A stretch of DNA of 64,000 nt, taken from NCBI GenBank assembly GCA_032716605.1, contig CM064560.1, positions 18,916,762 through 18,980,761 on the forward strand, in the 5' to 3' direction. The translations under genes were made by a program, and so were the position numbers. The stretch comes from Paralithodes platypus (taxonomy: Eukaryota > Arthropoda > Malacostraca > Decapoda > Lithodidae). Every line of letters begins with the position of its first letter. Within the stretch, counting starts at the first letter, position 1. Below the pieces are notes generated by a model. It was not told where the DNA came from. It did no database searches and worked only from the letters and a program-made list of their open reading frames with translations. This document shows positions 35,150 to 44,389 of the stretch, one piece after another.

Positions 35150-35397
35150 AATAGCTCACTCAGTCCGTGAACTGGGGCCATATATTTGTCTAAGTGAGTT
35201 TGGTAAAACAAATGGACTCTGCCCCTGGTGTAGCTTACAACTTAGTTTGTCAGTTTGTTCCACAAATTTATTACTACGTTGAAAAGCAAATGTTTCACTT
35301 CGTGTAAATAAAAAGACTTCCCAATGATTTTCCACCCATTTTCCTTTAGTGTAATTTAAATGATCTCTTCTGTCAAAGCCTTTGATATTTTTCTAAA
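35150..35397 (-). pseudogene. CR1/Rex1-like LINE, C-terminal fragment
   Basis: Minus strand, with shifts: NGWKIIGKSFYLHEVKHLLF then NLWNKLTN and LDKYMAPVHGL. This parallels CKIIGKSFNSHESKNFFFNR and NLWNGLPRNVID in the copy at 37829. Its 5' side runs straight into the 48-bp array, whose unit is itself LINE coding sequence. Confidence 0.65.
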
Positions 35398-35821
35398 CTT
35401 GTTTCAGGTTCCTTCTTATTCTGCTCTTCACAGGTGTTTTGTAAACTTGTTTCAGGTTCCTTCTTATTCTGCTCTTCACAGGTGTTTTGTAAACTTGTTT
35501 CAGGTTCCTTCTTATTCTGCTCTTCACAGGTGTTTTGTAAACTTGTTTCAGGTTCCTTCTTATTCTGCTCTTCACAGGTGTTTTGTAAACTTGTTTCAGG
35601 TTCCTTCTTATTCTGCTCTTCACAGGTGTTTTGTAAACTTGTTTCAGGTTCCTTCTTATTCTGCTCTTCACAGGTGTTTTGTAAACTTGTTTCAGGTTCC
35701 TTCTTATTCTGCTCTTCACAGGTGTTTTGTAAACTTGTTTCAGGTTCCTTCTTATTCTGCTCTTCACAGGTGTTTTGTAAACTTTTTTCAGGTTCCTTCT
35801 TATTCTGCTCTTCACAGGTGT
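35398..35821. repeat. 48-bp minisatellite, about 9 copies, from LINE ORF
   Basis: Unit cttgtttcaggttccttctt attctgctcttcacaggtgt tttgtaaa. On the minus strand it encodes RRNLKQVYKTPVKSRI, whose RRNLKQVYK equals the LINE block R-R-L-R-G-D-L-I-Q-V-F-K. All frames stay open because 48 is a multiple of three. Confidence 0.95.
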
Positions 35822-36103
35822 GTTTCCCAAGCAAGTAAAAGTGGCCAAAGTCTTGCCGATATACACATTTGGAGACAAGAGACTCTTTAATAATCATCGT
35901 CCAATTTCCGTATTACTTACAATGAACAAAATTCTTGAGATAATAATTATATTATAATTACTAAATTTCATTCGACAAACACCATTTTCTCCGAAGCCCA
36001 GTATGGATTCTAACTAGGAAGATCAACAGAGACATCCTTTACCAAATATACAAATGACATACTAAAAACATTCATCAATAGAAGTTTCACAGTTAGTTTA
36101 CAC

Positions 36104-36485
36104 TTAAGGGGGGTGACCTGCTTTTTGTTATTTCTGTCCTTTTCTCTCTTTCTCTGGCTTGTATCAATTCGGCCCCATTCAGCCAACTATTTTAAGACGT
36201 TTATCACCATCTAGGTGTCTATTTCTTCCTGGCGAGCGATATCGAGCCAGCATTATATGAAGAAATCCGGCTTCGCCGGAGAAATTTTTCTATCGAAAAA
36301 GGTACAAATTTAGCCTGCTGTCAAACAAAAATAAAAAATATGCTGGCTCGCTACCGCTCACCAGTAAAAAATTGACACCTGGATGGGGATAAACGTCTTA
36401 AAACAGTAGGCTGAATGGGGCCAAATGGATACAAGCCAGAGAAAGATAAAAAAGGACAGAACAAAAAACAGGTCACCCCCCTTAA
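36104..36485. mobile_element. Family A TTAA foldback MITE, complete
   Basis: 382 bp including TTAA at both ends. Termini ttaaggggggtgacctgctt tttgtt and its inverse pair at 25 of 26 positions, and pairing continues along arms of about 150 bp. Central hairpins: tccggcttcgccgga and tttttctatcgaaaaa. No coding capacity. It interrupts a LINE frame exactly at TTAA. Confidence 0.93.
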
Positions 36486-36725
36486 ACCTGTCCGAAGCTT
36501 TTGACACAGTTGATCACTTTTAACAAATCTTGAACATTATGGCATTCGAAACCAAACACACCATTGGATTGAATCATGCCTCAATAATCGCAAACAATAC
36601 GTAGAACACAGAACAAAATCCATTACAATACGTAGAACACAGGAGAACAAAATCCATTACACAGACTGTTTTTTGGGGTTCCTCAGGGATCCATAAATAG
36701 GGCCTATTATTATATACTTTGTAAA

Positions 36726-36925
36726 CCCCTTCTGTACCGTTGTATTCTGGAAACCATCATACTATTGTTTTCAGCTTAAGAAGGACATCTAACCGTTAAC
36801 AAGTGGCAGACTATCTCAATTAATCCTTATACATACCATACTGTATATTATCCTTCTTAAACTTCATTAAATCTTCTAAATGTAGCTGAAATTAAATGCA
36901 AAAGACGACACCGGTACTGAAGGGG
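36726..36925. mobile_element. Family E TTAA MITE in the LINE
   Basis: Left cccc-ttctgtaccg, right ccggtactgaagggg, followed by TTAA (36926-36929); the left flank reads TAAA, a TTAA with one change. The host LINE text resumes as V-N-D-I across the site. Confidence 0.78.
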
Positions 36926-37046
36926 TTAATGATATCACCAGCTCAAGTAGACTATTTAACACTTAACTATATTGTTTGCTGATGACACTACACTTTACAC
37001 CAGTCACAGTCATTTATATACTCTGATTGAGATGGTGAATAATGAA

Positions 37047-37393
37047 CTTTTCTCTCTTTCTCTGGCTTGTATCCATTCGGCCCCATTCAGCCAACTGTTT
37101 TAATACGTTTATCCCCATCCAGATGTCAATTTCTTCCTAGCGAGCGATAGCGAGCCCGCATTGTATGGAGTAATCCGGCTTCGCCGGAGAATTTTTTCTA
37201 TCGAAAAATGTACAAATTTAGCTTGCTGTCAAAACAAAAATATATATATGCTGGCTCGCTACCGCTCGCCAGGAAAATATTGACACCTGGAGGAGGGTAA
37301 ACGTCTTAAAACAGTAGGCTGAATGGGGCCGAATGGACACAAGCCAAAGAGAGAAGGAGAGACAGAGAAAGAAAGCGAGGTGGGCTCCCTTAA
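37047..37393. mobile_element. Family A TTAA foldback MITE, left end lost
   Basis: Starts within the left arm (ttttctctctttctctggct), has the core hairpins tccggcttcgccgga and tttctatcgaaaaatg, and ends gggctccc TTAA (37390-37393). Confidence 0.82.
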
Positions 37394-37828
37394 CATGGCT
37401 GGCTGGAACAGGGTCATAAGAACGAGAGTAATACACGTTATGCACGATCTTTTCATTGACCTTGGCATTGACCTTGGCATTGACCTTGGCATTGTATTAA
37501 TTCATCATTTGTCAGCATGTCAATTCTATAATATGTTATTGACAAATTAATCTTTAGTAACAAGATGGAACCAAACAAATGCCACAGTGATTTCATATAT
37601 CAAAGGAGTACAAAGGAGTACAAAGGAAATCAAGCAACAACAGATCTAGTGACCCTTCTAGGTTGCTTGTCCTCCAAAACACTGAGGATCAAGTGTCCAA
37701 ACAGTGGTTTAGAGTGGGTAAGGGAACATTGGAAAGGGAATTACTGCCCTGGAACTAATGTCCGTGGCAGGATTAGGAAGTTAGTAGGGGACAGATGGGT
37801 TAGTAACTGAGGGGGGGATAAAATAAAG
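37394..37828. other. Unassigned, probable LINE 3' untranslated region
   Basis: A 12-bp unit cattgaccttgg is repeated three times at 37456-37492. The plus-strand 81-codon frame 37565-37810 resembles nothing I know. The ggataaaataaagttattc at 37817 reads on the minus strand as a likely end of the LINE that follows. Confidence 0.35.
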
Positions 37829-38801
37829 TTATTCATTTACAAACGCAGTCAGTCGCGGGTTTGAAGCGAGATATTTGTCTAGGCGGAATTTAAATGAATC
37901 AACGGTGATGCAGTCTATAACGTTTCGGGGAAGCCCATTCCACAAGTTGACAACTCGATTGAAGAAGAAATTCTTAGATTCGTGTGAGTTAAAAGATTTA
38001 CCAATAATTTTGCAACCGTTTCCCCGCGTGTAATTAGATTGGTCGATAGTGAAGTACTTACTACAGTTCATATTGTCGATGCCTTTGATGATTTTGAACA
38101 CTTGAATTAAGTCACCTCTTAATCTGCGCTGGGTTAAAGGAAATAGATTCAATTCTCTAAGACGCTCTTCGTATGGTTTGTTCTTTAGGCTAGGTATCAT
38201 TTTGGTAACTCTACGTTGAACTCGTTCTAGCTTGTTTATATCTTTTTGGTAATAAGGGCACCAGGATTGAACGCAGTATTCCAGAAGAGGGCGGACTAAG
38301 GAATTGTAAAGGGTTAGGATAACTTCTTTGGATTTATGCTCAAATGACCTGCCTATAAAGCCAATTATTTTGTTTGCCTTCTTAACAACTTCTGAACATT
38401 GTTGACTCGGTTTTAGGTTACTCGATATTGTTACTCCCAGATCGGTTTCTCTGTTTACATTCTTAAGCTGAGTGCCATTCATCGAATAGTTTGCTTTCTC
38501 ATTTAGGTATCCGATATGTAGTACTTTACATTTATCCGCATTGAAACTCATTTGCCAAATTTGGGCCCAACATGACAATTTATCTAGATTGTGTTGCATA
38601 TCGTCAACTTGTTCTTTTGAGAGTACGCTATTTGCAATTTTTGTATCGTCAGCAAATTTTGAGATTGTACAGGTGAGGCCCTCATCTATGTCGTTGATGT
38701 AAATTAGAAAGATAATTGGTCCTAGTACCGATCCCTGGGGTACCCCGCTACTTACATTGGTCCATTTAGATGCCTTATATCGCTCCCACATTAGTATTGT
38801 A
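37829..38801 (-). pseudogene. CR1/Rex1-like LINE, RT palm to C-terminus
   Basis: A 320-residue uninterrupted minus-strand frame: SSGVPQGSVLGPIIFLIYIN at residues 14-33, catalytic box FADDTKIAN near 46, MSFNADKCKVLHIGY near 81, TDLGVTISSNLKPSQQC, LYNSLVRPLLEYCVQSWCPY near 160, ERLRELNLFPLTQRRLRGDL near 207 and NLWNGLPRNVIDCITVDSFK near 283. Catalytic aspartates are intact, but the N-terminal half of the RT and the endonuclease are missing; the 5' break coincides with the family D MITE. Youngest-looking LINE in the window. Confidence 0.9.
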
Positions 38802-39015
38802 CAGTCGCGCTAATAAGTCATGTCCCAGCTGTCATTACGTTTGACTTGCTCTGTGCTGTATTATTGTCTGTCAAATGTTGAATAGGGTGGGTGGTAAGTG
38901 TAGGAACATATTTGTATATCTCACTCGATATGGAGAAATGAAGCTTAGATATTGCTGATACCAATTATTGATCAAAACATACTTGGTGCCGATACATCAC
39001 TTATTAGCGCCACTG
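38802..39015. mobile_element. Family D mariner-like MITE, copy 2
   Basis: 214 bp between TA at 38800-38801 and 39016-39017. Ends cagtcgcgctaataagtcat and inverse of cagtggcgctaataagtgat. Confidence 0.87.
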
Positions 39016-39322
39016 TAATTATATAAATCAATAATTCATATATATTGTAAACAGTTAACAAATATGGAGCTAATTAAATACAGTACTATTACATTTGTTA
39101 TTGTTGTTATTAAATTTATATAAGTTCAACCTATAATGAGAGACGAGGAAGTAAACAAACAATACCATAGGCCTACCTGTAAGTCCGTAATTAGGGTATC
39201 ATGATCATTATAATAATACAAATGAAACAATACTTTCAGTTTAAACATCTATTTATGTTAATACCTTTGTAAGTTCCTGTTACACAATTGACATTTTATA
39301 CTATATAAAATGGTGCTTAAGC

Positions 39323-39473
<151 letters not shown>

Positions 39474-39689
39474 GTCGTTGATACAAATATTATACATCAT
39501 AATTATGGCATAAGTAGGGATCTTAAATACGAAAAACATATCAAGTCTTTAAACGTATCAAGGATATATTATGTGTTTCTATATATGTGTATAACTTTAG
39601 ATAATTCCACGTTTCATCACTGGAAATTTATCTGGATAATCACCAGATCATTTTTTTTAGAGAGAGTTACAAGGAGTAGTTAGTATCTC

Positions 39690-40875
39690 ACGGGCCATGC
39701 GAACCATTCCGGGGAGATACCCGAAGTGGAAGGAGACATATTGTTTAGTGCACTATACTCATTACAGAGTGTGCAAAATGTTATCTACTCTCTTCTTGAA
39801 CTGCTCTACTTATGATCTGAAGGAACAGAAAAGGTTTCCACAAATTGTAGTGATCAACCTTTTCAATTCTAACTTCCAGTAATGGATGCGTGTTGTAATC
39901 ATACCGAGGCTTAACATTACTTCCAGTAATGGATGCGTGTTGTAATCATACCGAGGCTTAACATTACTTCCAGTAATGGATGCGTGTTGTAATCATACCG
40001 AGGCTTAACATTACTTCCAGTAATGGATGCGTGTTGTAATCATACCGAGGCTTAACATTACTTCCAGTAATGGATGCGTGTTGTAATCATACCGAGGCTT
40101 AACATTACTTCCAGTAATGGATGTGTGTTGTAATCATACCGAGGCTTAACATTACTTCCAGTAATGGATGCGTGTTGTAATCATACCGAGGCTTAACATT
40201 ACTTCCAGTAATGGATGCGTGTTGTAATCATACCGAGGCTTAACATTACTTCCAGTAATGGATGTGTGTTGTAATCATACCGAGGCTTAACATTACTTCC
40301 AGTAATGGATGCGTGTTGTAATCATACCGAGGCTTAACATTACTTCCAGTAATGGATGCGTGTTGTAATCATACCGAGGCTTAACATTACTTCCAGTAAT
40401 GGATGTGTGTTGTAATCATACCGAGGCTTAACATTACTTCCAGTAATGGATGTGTGTTGTAATCATACCGAGGCTTAACATTACTTCCAGTAATGGATGC
40501 GTGTTGTAATCATACCGAGGCTTAACATTACTTCCAGTAATGGATGTGTTGTAATCATACCGAGGCTTAACATTACTTCCAGTAATGGATGCGTGTTGTA
40601 ATCATACCGAGGCTTAACATTACTTCCAGTAATGGATGCGTGTTGTAATCATACCGAGGCTTAACATTACTTCCAGTAATGGATGTGTGTTGTAATCATA
40701 CCGAGGCTTAACATTACTTCCAGTAATGGATGCGTGTTGTAATCATACCGAGGCTTAACATTACTTCCAGTAATGGATGCGTGTTGTAATCATACCGAGG
40801 CTTAACATTTTGTTATAATCCACATTGACAAAGTCATCAAGAATTTAAAAAACTTCAAAGAGCTGACTTCGTAAT

Positions 40876-40879
<4 letters not shown>
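39690..40879 (-). pseudogene. CR1-like LINE 3' fragment carrying an internal array
   Basis: Minus strand. Upstream of the array (40809-40879) it reads tctttgaagttttttaaatt and tgtggattataacaaaatg, matching 50208-50262 (L-x-E-V-F-K-I-L-D). Downstream (39690-39871) it reads ggaagttagaattgaaaagg, gagcagttcaagaagagagt and gagtatagtgcactaaacaa, matching 50303-50480. The same LINE thus flanks the 47-bp array on both sides. Confidence 0.75.
39872..40808. repeat. 47-bp minisatellite, 20 copies, inside a LINE
   Basis: Unit acttccagtaatggatgcgt gttgtaatcataccgaggct taacatt, copies nearly identical (gcgtg or gtgtg; one copy 2 bp shorter). Inverted, the unit corresponds to LINE sequence at about 50262-50308 (tgattacgctacatacgaat, gcaacacacaactatggctg), present once there. 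Confidence 0.95.

Positions 40880-40963
<84 letters not shown>
40880..40963. repeat. (GA)n microsatellite
   Basis: Perfect GA repeat of about 84 bp at the 5' break of the LINE fragment. Confidence 0.95.
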
Positions 40964-40966
<3 letters not shown>

Positions 40967-40980
40967 ACAAACATAGCTAT

Positions 40981-41187
40981 AGTCTATTCGCTGTAAGTAG
41001 GCGACAAATCATTACCTCTAACCTCTGTAACTTAAACACGACAGGAGTAATCGAGTTAATATTTCTATCATTTGGGAAGAGTCAGTCAAGGCATAGATGT
41101 GGAAATTTACAGCCAATTTGTTCTGGCCCTTTTTAAGTTACAAAGGATAGAGGTCATGATTTCTCGCCTACTTACAGCGAATAGACT
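40981..41187. mobile_element. Family C MITE, copy 2
   Basis: agtctattcgctgtaagtag at left and its inverse ctacttacagcgaatagact at right; interior matches 11590-11710 (aatatttctatcatttggga, atagatgtgga). Confidence 0.8.
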
Positions 41188-41227
41188 ACAGTAGCCGTGG
41201 ACACTCCCACAGGATAATATATAGTTA

Positions 41228-41448
41228 AGGGGCCCTCACACAGTCAGGAGTGCGAGCTAGTGGGAGTCTAACAGAAGTCGCTAGGAGTCGCTAGGAGTCA
41301 TCAATTTTCACCGCGAGCGAGTGGAAGTCTAACAGGAGTCGCTAGAGTCACTAGGAGTCGTCGATTTTCACCGTGAATAATCCCGAGAGTCCGAATTTTC
41401 CCCTACTCCTAGTGACTAGCTCGCACTCCTGACTGTATGAGGGCCCCT
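41228..41448. mobile_element. Family F MITE with TTA duplication (Harbinger-like)
   Basis: 221 bp with 34-bp inverted ends, aggggccctcacacagtcag then gagtgcgagctagt, differing at one base. TTA lies on both sides (41225-41227, 41449-41451). A 3-bp TTA/TAA duplication is typical of PIF/Harbinger elements. The interior repeats the element's own motif gtctaacaggagtcgctag. Confidence 0.82.
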
Positions 41449-41497
41449 TTAGGCTATTACGCCTTTTGTGGGACGCTGATGAAGAACTGATTTACTG

Positions 41498-41853
41498 TTA
41501 AGGGGAGACAGACCGTTTTTCTGGACCCCCTTCTCCCTAATGTTTAGCCCCACTAGTTTTGAGATTTTAAGACGTTGGTTTCATTAGTTTGGGGATTTTA
41601 TGACCTTTCACCCCATTTTTTTGTCAACATTAGGACCCTTCGTGCCATTTAGGTATCGATTGTATACTGGCGAGCGATAGCGAGCCTGTAATTTTAGGAG
41701 GAATCGGCCTTTGGCCGGGACATTTTTCTACCGAAAAATGTGCAAATCTATCTTGAAGGGGGTCTAGTGGGTGTTTTTCTAAGCTTGATGGAGGTCTAGG
41801 GAGGAAACTAAATAAATATATGAATAAATGAATGAATATACCAAACAAACCGC
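41498..41853 (-). mobile_element. Family B TTAA MITE, last 11 bp lost
   Basis: Starts TTAAGGGGAGACAGACCG, contains gtccag-side motifs, ggcctttggccgg and acatttttctaccgaaaaat, and stops at caaacaaaccgcc before the expected closing CTCCCCTTAA. Confidence 0.85.
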
Positions 41854-42129
41854 CACATTTTGTCAGAGGTTTCTAGAGGACTTTTATACATCCCAAGTTT
41901 AGAGGTATTGTCAAGGTGGTTTCTTGCAACACTGCATCACAATCAAATCTTCAGTTATGTAATTATTCTTGTACTTTGAGCACAGTGGGGTCACAAAGTA
42001 GGTCAAGTTTTGGGGTCGTGGTGAAATAAGTTTCAGAGCCCCTGCCTTAGATGGACAAGTATGTGTATTAACCTACTCTATGGGTAGAGGCAAGGTATGG
42101 CCTCTACTACCTCCGTTCCTCTACATGTT

Positions 42130-43320
42130 CAAAACCAGAATTTCCAGGGGCAACTTGTGACGTGACACATTCGTGGAATATGGAATGGCCTGTGGAGCGA
42201 CCAGTTCATGGAGTACGCCTTCATGAGGTACGACCAGTATGACCACAGTGCGGGTACTATGATTATAGTATTAAGTCCATCACCAGAGATGCGATGGAGG
42301 CAGGGATCAGCAAGAAACATCAACTCCTATCAACAAAGCTACCTGCCCAGAAGGTTGTCTTGACATTCATTGAGAACAAGAAACAGCTAATCCTATTCTA
42401 ATGTAAGTAACGAACTCAAGACAGACTTTTCCATCTACGGAGAACAAACAAACACAAGTTGGTGGTGACAGAGTGGAGGACCCATGCCTAATTGAGATCA
42501 GGATGGACGAAAGAATGATCTTGTAAATCAGTAGGAAGACGCTGGCATCATTGTCCAATAAGTCATAGGGTGTGGTGGAGTAGCCTATCAAATTGCCGTC
42601 TTATCTGATGACACGGACATATTCGTCCTACTGCTTCACCAGTACCATCAGGCAGGACTAGATATACCACTCATCATGGAAGCCCCCCGCAAGGAAAGGG
42701 CAATAGTAGACATCAAGTTGACAATGGCCAAGCATTCAACAATTGTCAAGAACCTTTTACCAGCCCATGTCATATCAGAATGTGACATCGTAGTGTCTTA
42801 CTGTGGTTTGGGAAAATGCTCTGTCATCAAAGTCCTGAAAGATTGCCATTGCCATTGGCAATGTGAATGCAACATTCAAGCAAGTCCTTGACTAAGCCAC
42901 TGCCTTCATCTCAGCCTGTTATCACATAAAGGAGCTCACAGACATGTCACACATGAGGCTACTTGTCTGGGGGGAAAAAACGGGAAAGGACATAATGTCT
43001 GCTCCAAACCTATCTGCTTTACTGCCAATGAATGAAGCATTTATTGAGAATGTTAAGAGGACCCTCTTTCAAGCAATCTTGTGGCAAAATATCAATGTAA
43101 ATCAATCATCTTCCTTGAACTCGGAGGCATTTGGATGGTAAAAAGACACATGCAACAGGTTACTGTGCCCAACCAGTCTACCTGAAGATGGCAAACCTGT
43201 TCTAGACTACATTTTGGAGATGATCAGGTGTGGCTGCAAGAGTGAAACCCCTTGCAACTCCAGTAAGTGCAGCTGTTAAGTGAATGGTTTGCCATGTACA
43301 ATGTTCTGTGCATGATTCAG
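42130..43320 (+). pseudogene. Second XPG/FEN1-like nuclease-transposon relic
   Basis: Heavily broken, plus strand. Recognisable pieces: YYDYSIKSITRDAMEAGISK (near 42255-42315), LLSTKLPAQKVVLTFIENKK (42322-42385), AVLSDDTDIFVLLLHQYHQA (42595-42653) with the D-x-D nuclease box, RAIVDIKLTMAKHSTIVKNL, ISECDIVVSYCGLGKCSVIK (with the later conserved Asp; 42775-42833), then RCGCKSETPCNSSKCSC and GLPCTMFCA (43228-43315), the Cys-rich tail. Same architecture as 24319-25441 but a divergent subfamily. No inverted ends found. Confidence 0.65.
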
Positions 43321-44204
43321 GGTAAGATGCTTAAGTTTCAAATAGGCTGAACTAAACCATCATCAGCAAGATTTGCCCTTTACACCTACCACTGTGTATC
43401 ATGTACTCCGAATGTCTACATGCTAAAGAACAAAGGCTCAATAGAAGCTGGTTCATCCAGCACGACCTGTATTGTCATCAAAATTGTGTGTTGCTGGCAT
43501 GGCCTAAAAGGGTTTACATTAATTAATTTGCAATACAAATATATTGTACATGACCTCCTTAATGAATATACAATGGAGAAAGCAATTTGATGCATTTGAC
43601 TAAAGTAATTTGCATGCAATCTCATAAATCCCAATTTTTCTGGGATTATGGCGCTTTGGCCATCAAGGGGTTAATATCTGACAATGCTCAAGGGATACCA
43701 CCAGGCACCCTCCTGTATTTTGAAGATGTACCCCCAAGCTGCAAAAATCAGCAAATAATAAAACCTTACCTGACCAAACCAGGTTGAACACCATGGCTCC
43801 CGGACTACTATACAATCATCAGATATTCGTGGTGATATTACTGAAAATCTGAGGAACACTTTTACCACTTATTGTGTATGATCTATTTATCCTACTCTTA
43901 TCGTCCCACTTACTCTTCTCCATAACCTCGTCACTAATTTCATTCCTTCCCTCCCATTCCCCATATTTATCTGTCTCTCCTTCTCTTCCCTCTACTCCAC
44001 CCCGTCCCCCCTCCTCCATTCCTGTCCCCATCTCCCCCCTTAAATTTACCCATATCCTTGGAATCCTATATATACAATATATATATATATATATAGCCAT
44101 TTGACACCTCTCTCTCTCTCTGTGCCTTTTAAATATTTAATTTAGTGCTCAATATACGGTACATATAAAATAAAAACTCTGTCTGTCTGTCTGTCTGTCT
44201 CTCT
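43321..44204. other. Unassigned, pyrimidine-rich towards 44 kb
   Basis: No gene seen. 43890-44045 is C/T-rich; 44074-44095 is (AT)n; 44181-44207 is a (TGTC)n/(TC)n tract. Confidence 0.45.
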
Positions 44205-44208
44205 CTAA

Positions 44209-44385
44209 ACGGGTTGAACAGCTTAGGATGGATCTATACAAACTGGGTGAATGGTCTGAGACATGGCAGATGCCATTGAACTTGGAAAAGTACAAGGTGG
44301 TGCATATCGGCCAAGCATTCCCCAAGTCAGGCTACTCACTATTGATAAAGACTCTGGAAGTGACTGACTTGGTAAAGAATTTGAT
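44209..44385 (+). pseudogene. CR1-like LINE fragment
   Basis: RMDLYKLGEWSETWQMPLNL then KYKVVHIGQAFPKSGYSLLI and VTDLVKNL: the RT thumb-side block W-x-x-x-W-Q-M-x-x-N-x-x-K-x-K-V-x-H-I-G of CR1-type LINEs. Abuts the RTE element on its right. Confidence 0.7.
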
Positions 44386-44389
44386 TGTT

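Larger units (their letters stand above)
35822..37046 (+). pseudogene. CR1-group LINE RT, split by two TTAA MITEs
   Basis: Plus strand: SKVKVAKVLPIYTFGDKRLF and NNHRPISVLLTMNKILEI (35833-35935), a QYGF region decayed near 36000, then the family A insert 36104-36485, then LNLSEAFDTVDH (36482-36520), HTIGLNHASIIANN, TQTVFWGSSGIH near 36660 (the G-V-P-Q-G-S region), the family E insert at 36726, then LLMTLHFT, a shifted LFADDTTLYT box near 36976. Removing the A insert and one TTAA restores the frame. Truncated at 37046 by another family A element. Confidence 0.75.

Noticed and set aside
36722..36929. Family E as a Harbinger element with a 3-bp TAA duplication
   Set aside because: The flanks here would allow it, but the intact copy at 56509-56736 has TTAA on both sides and the start at 14559 also reads TTAA.
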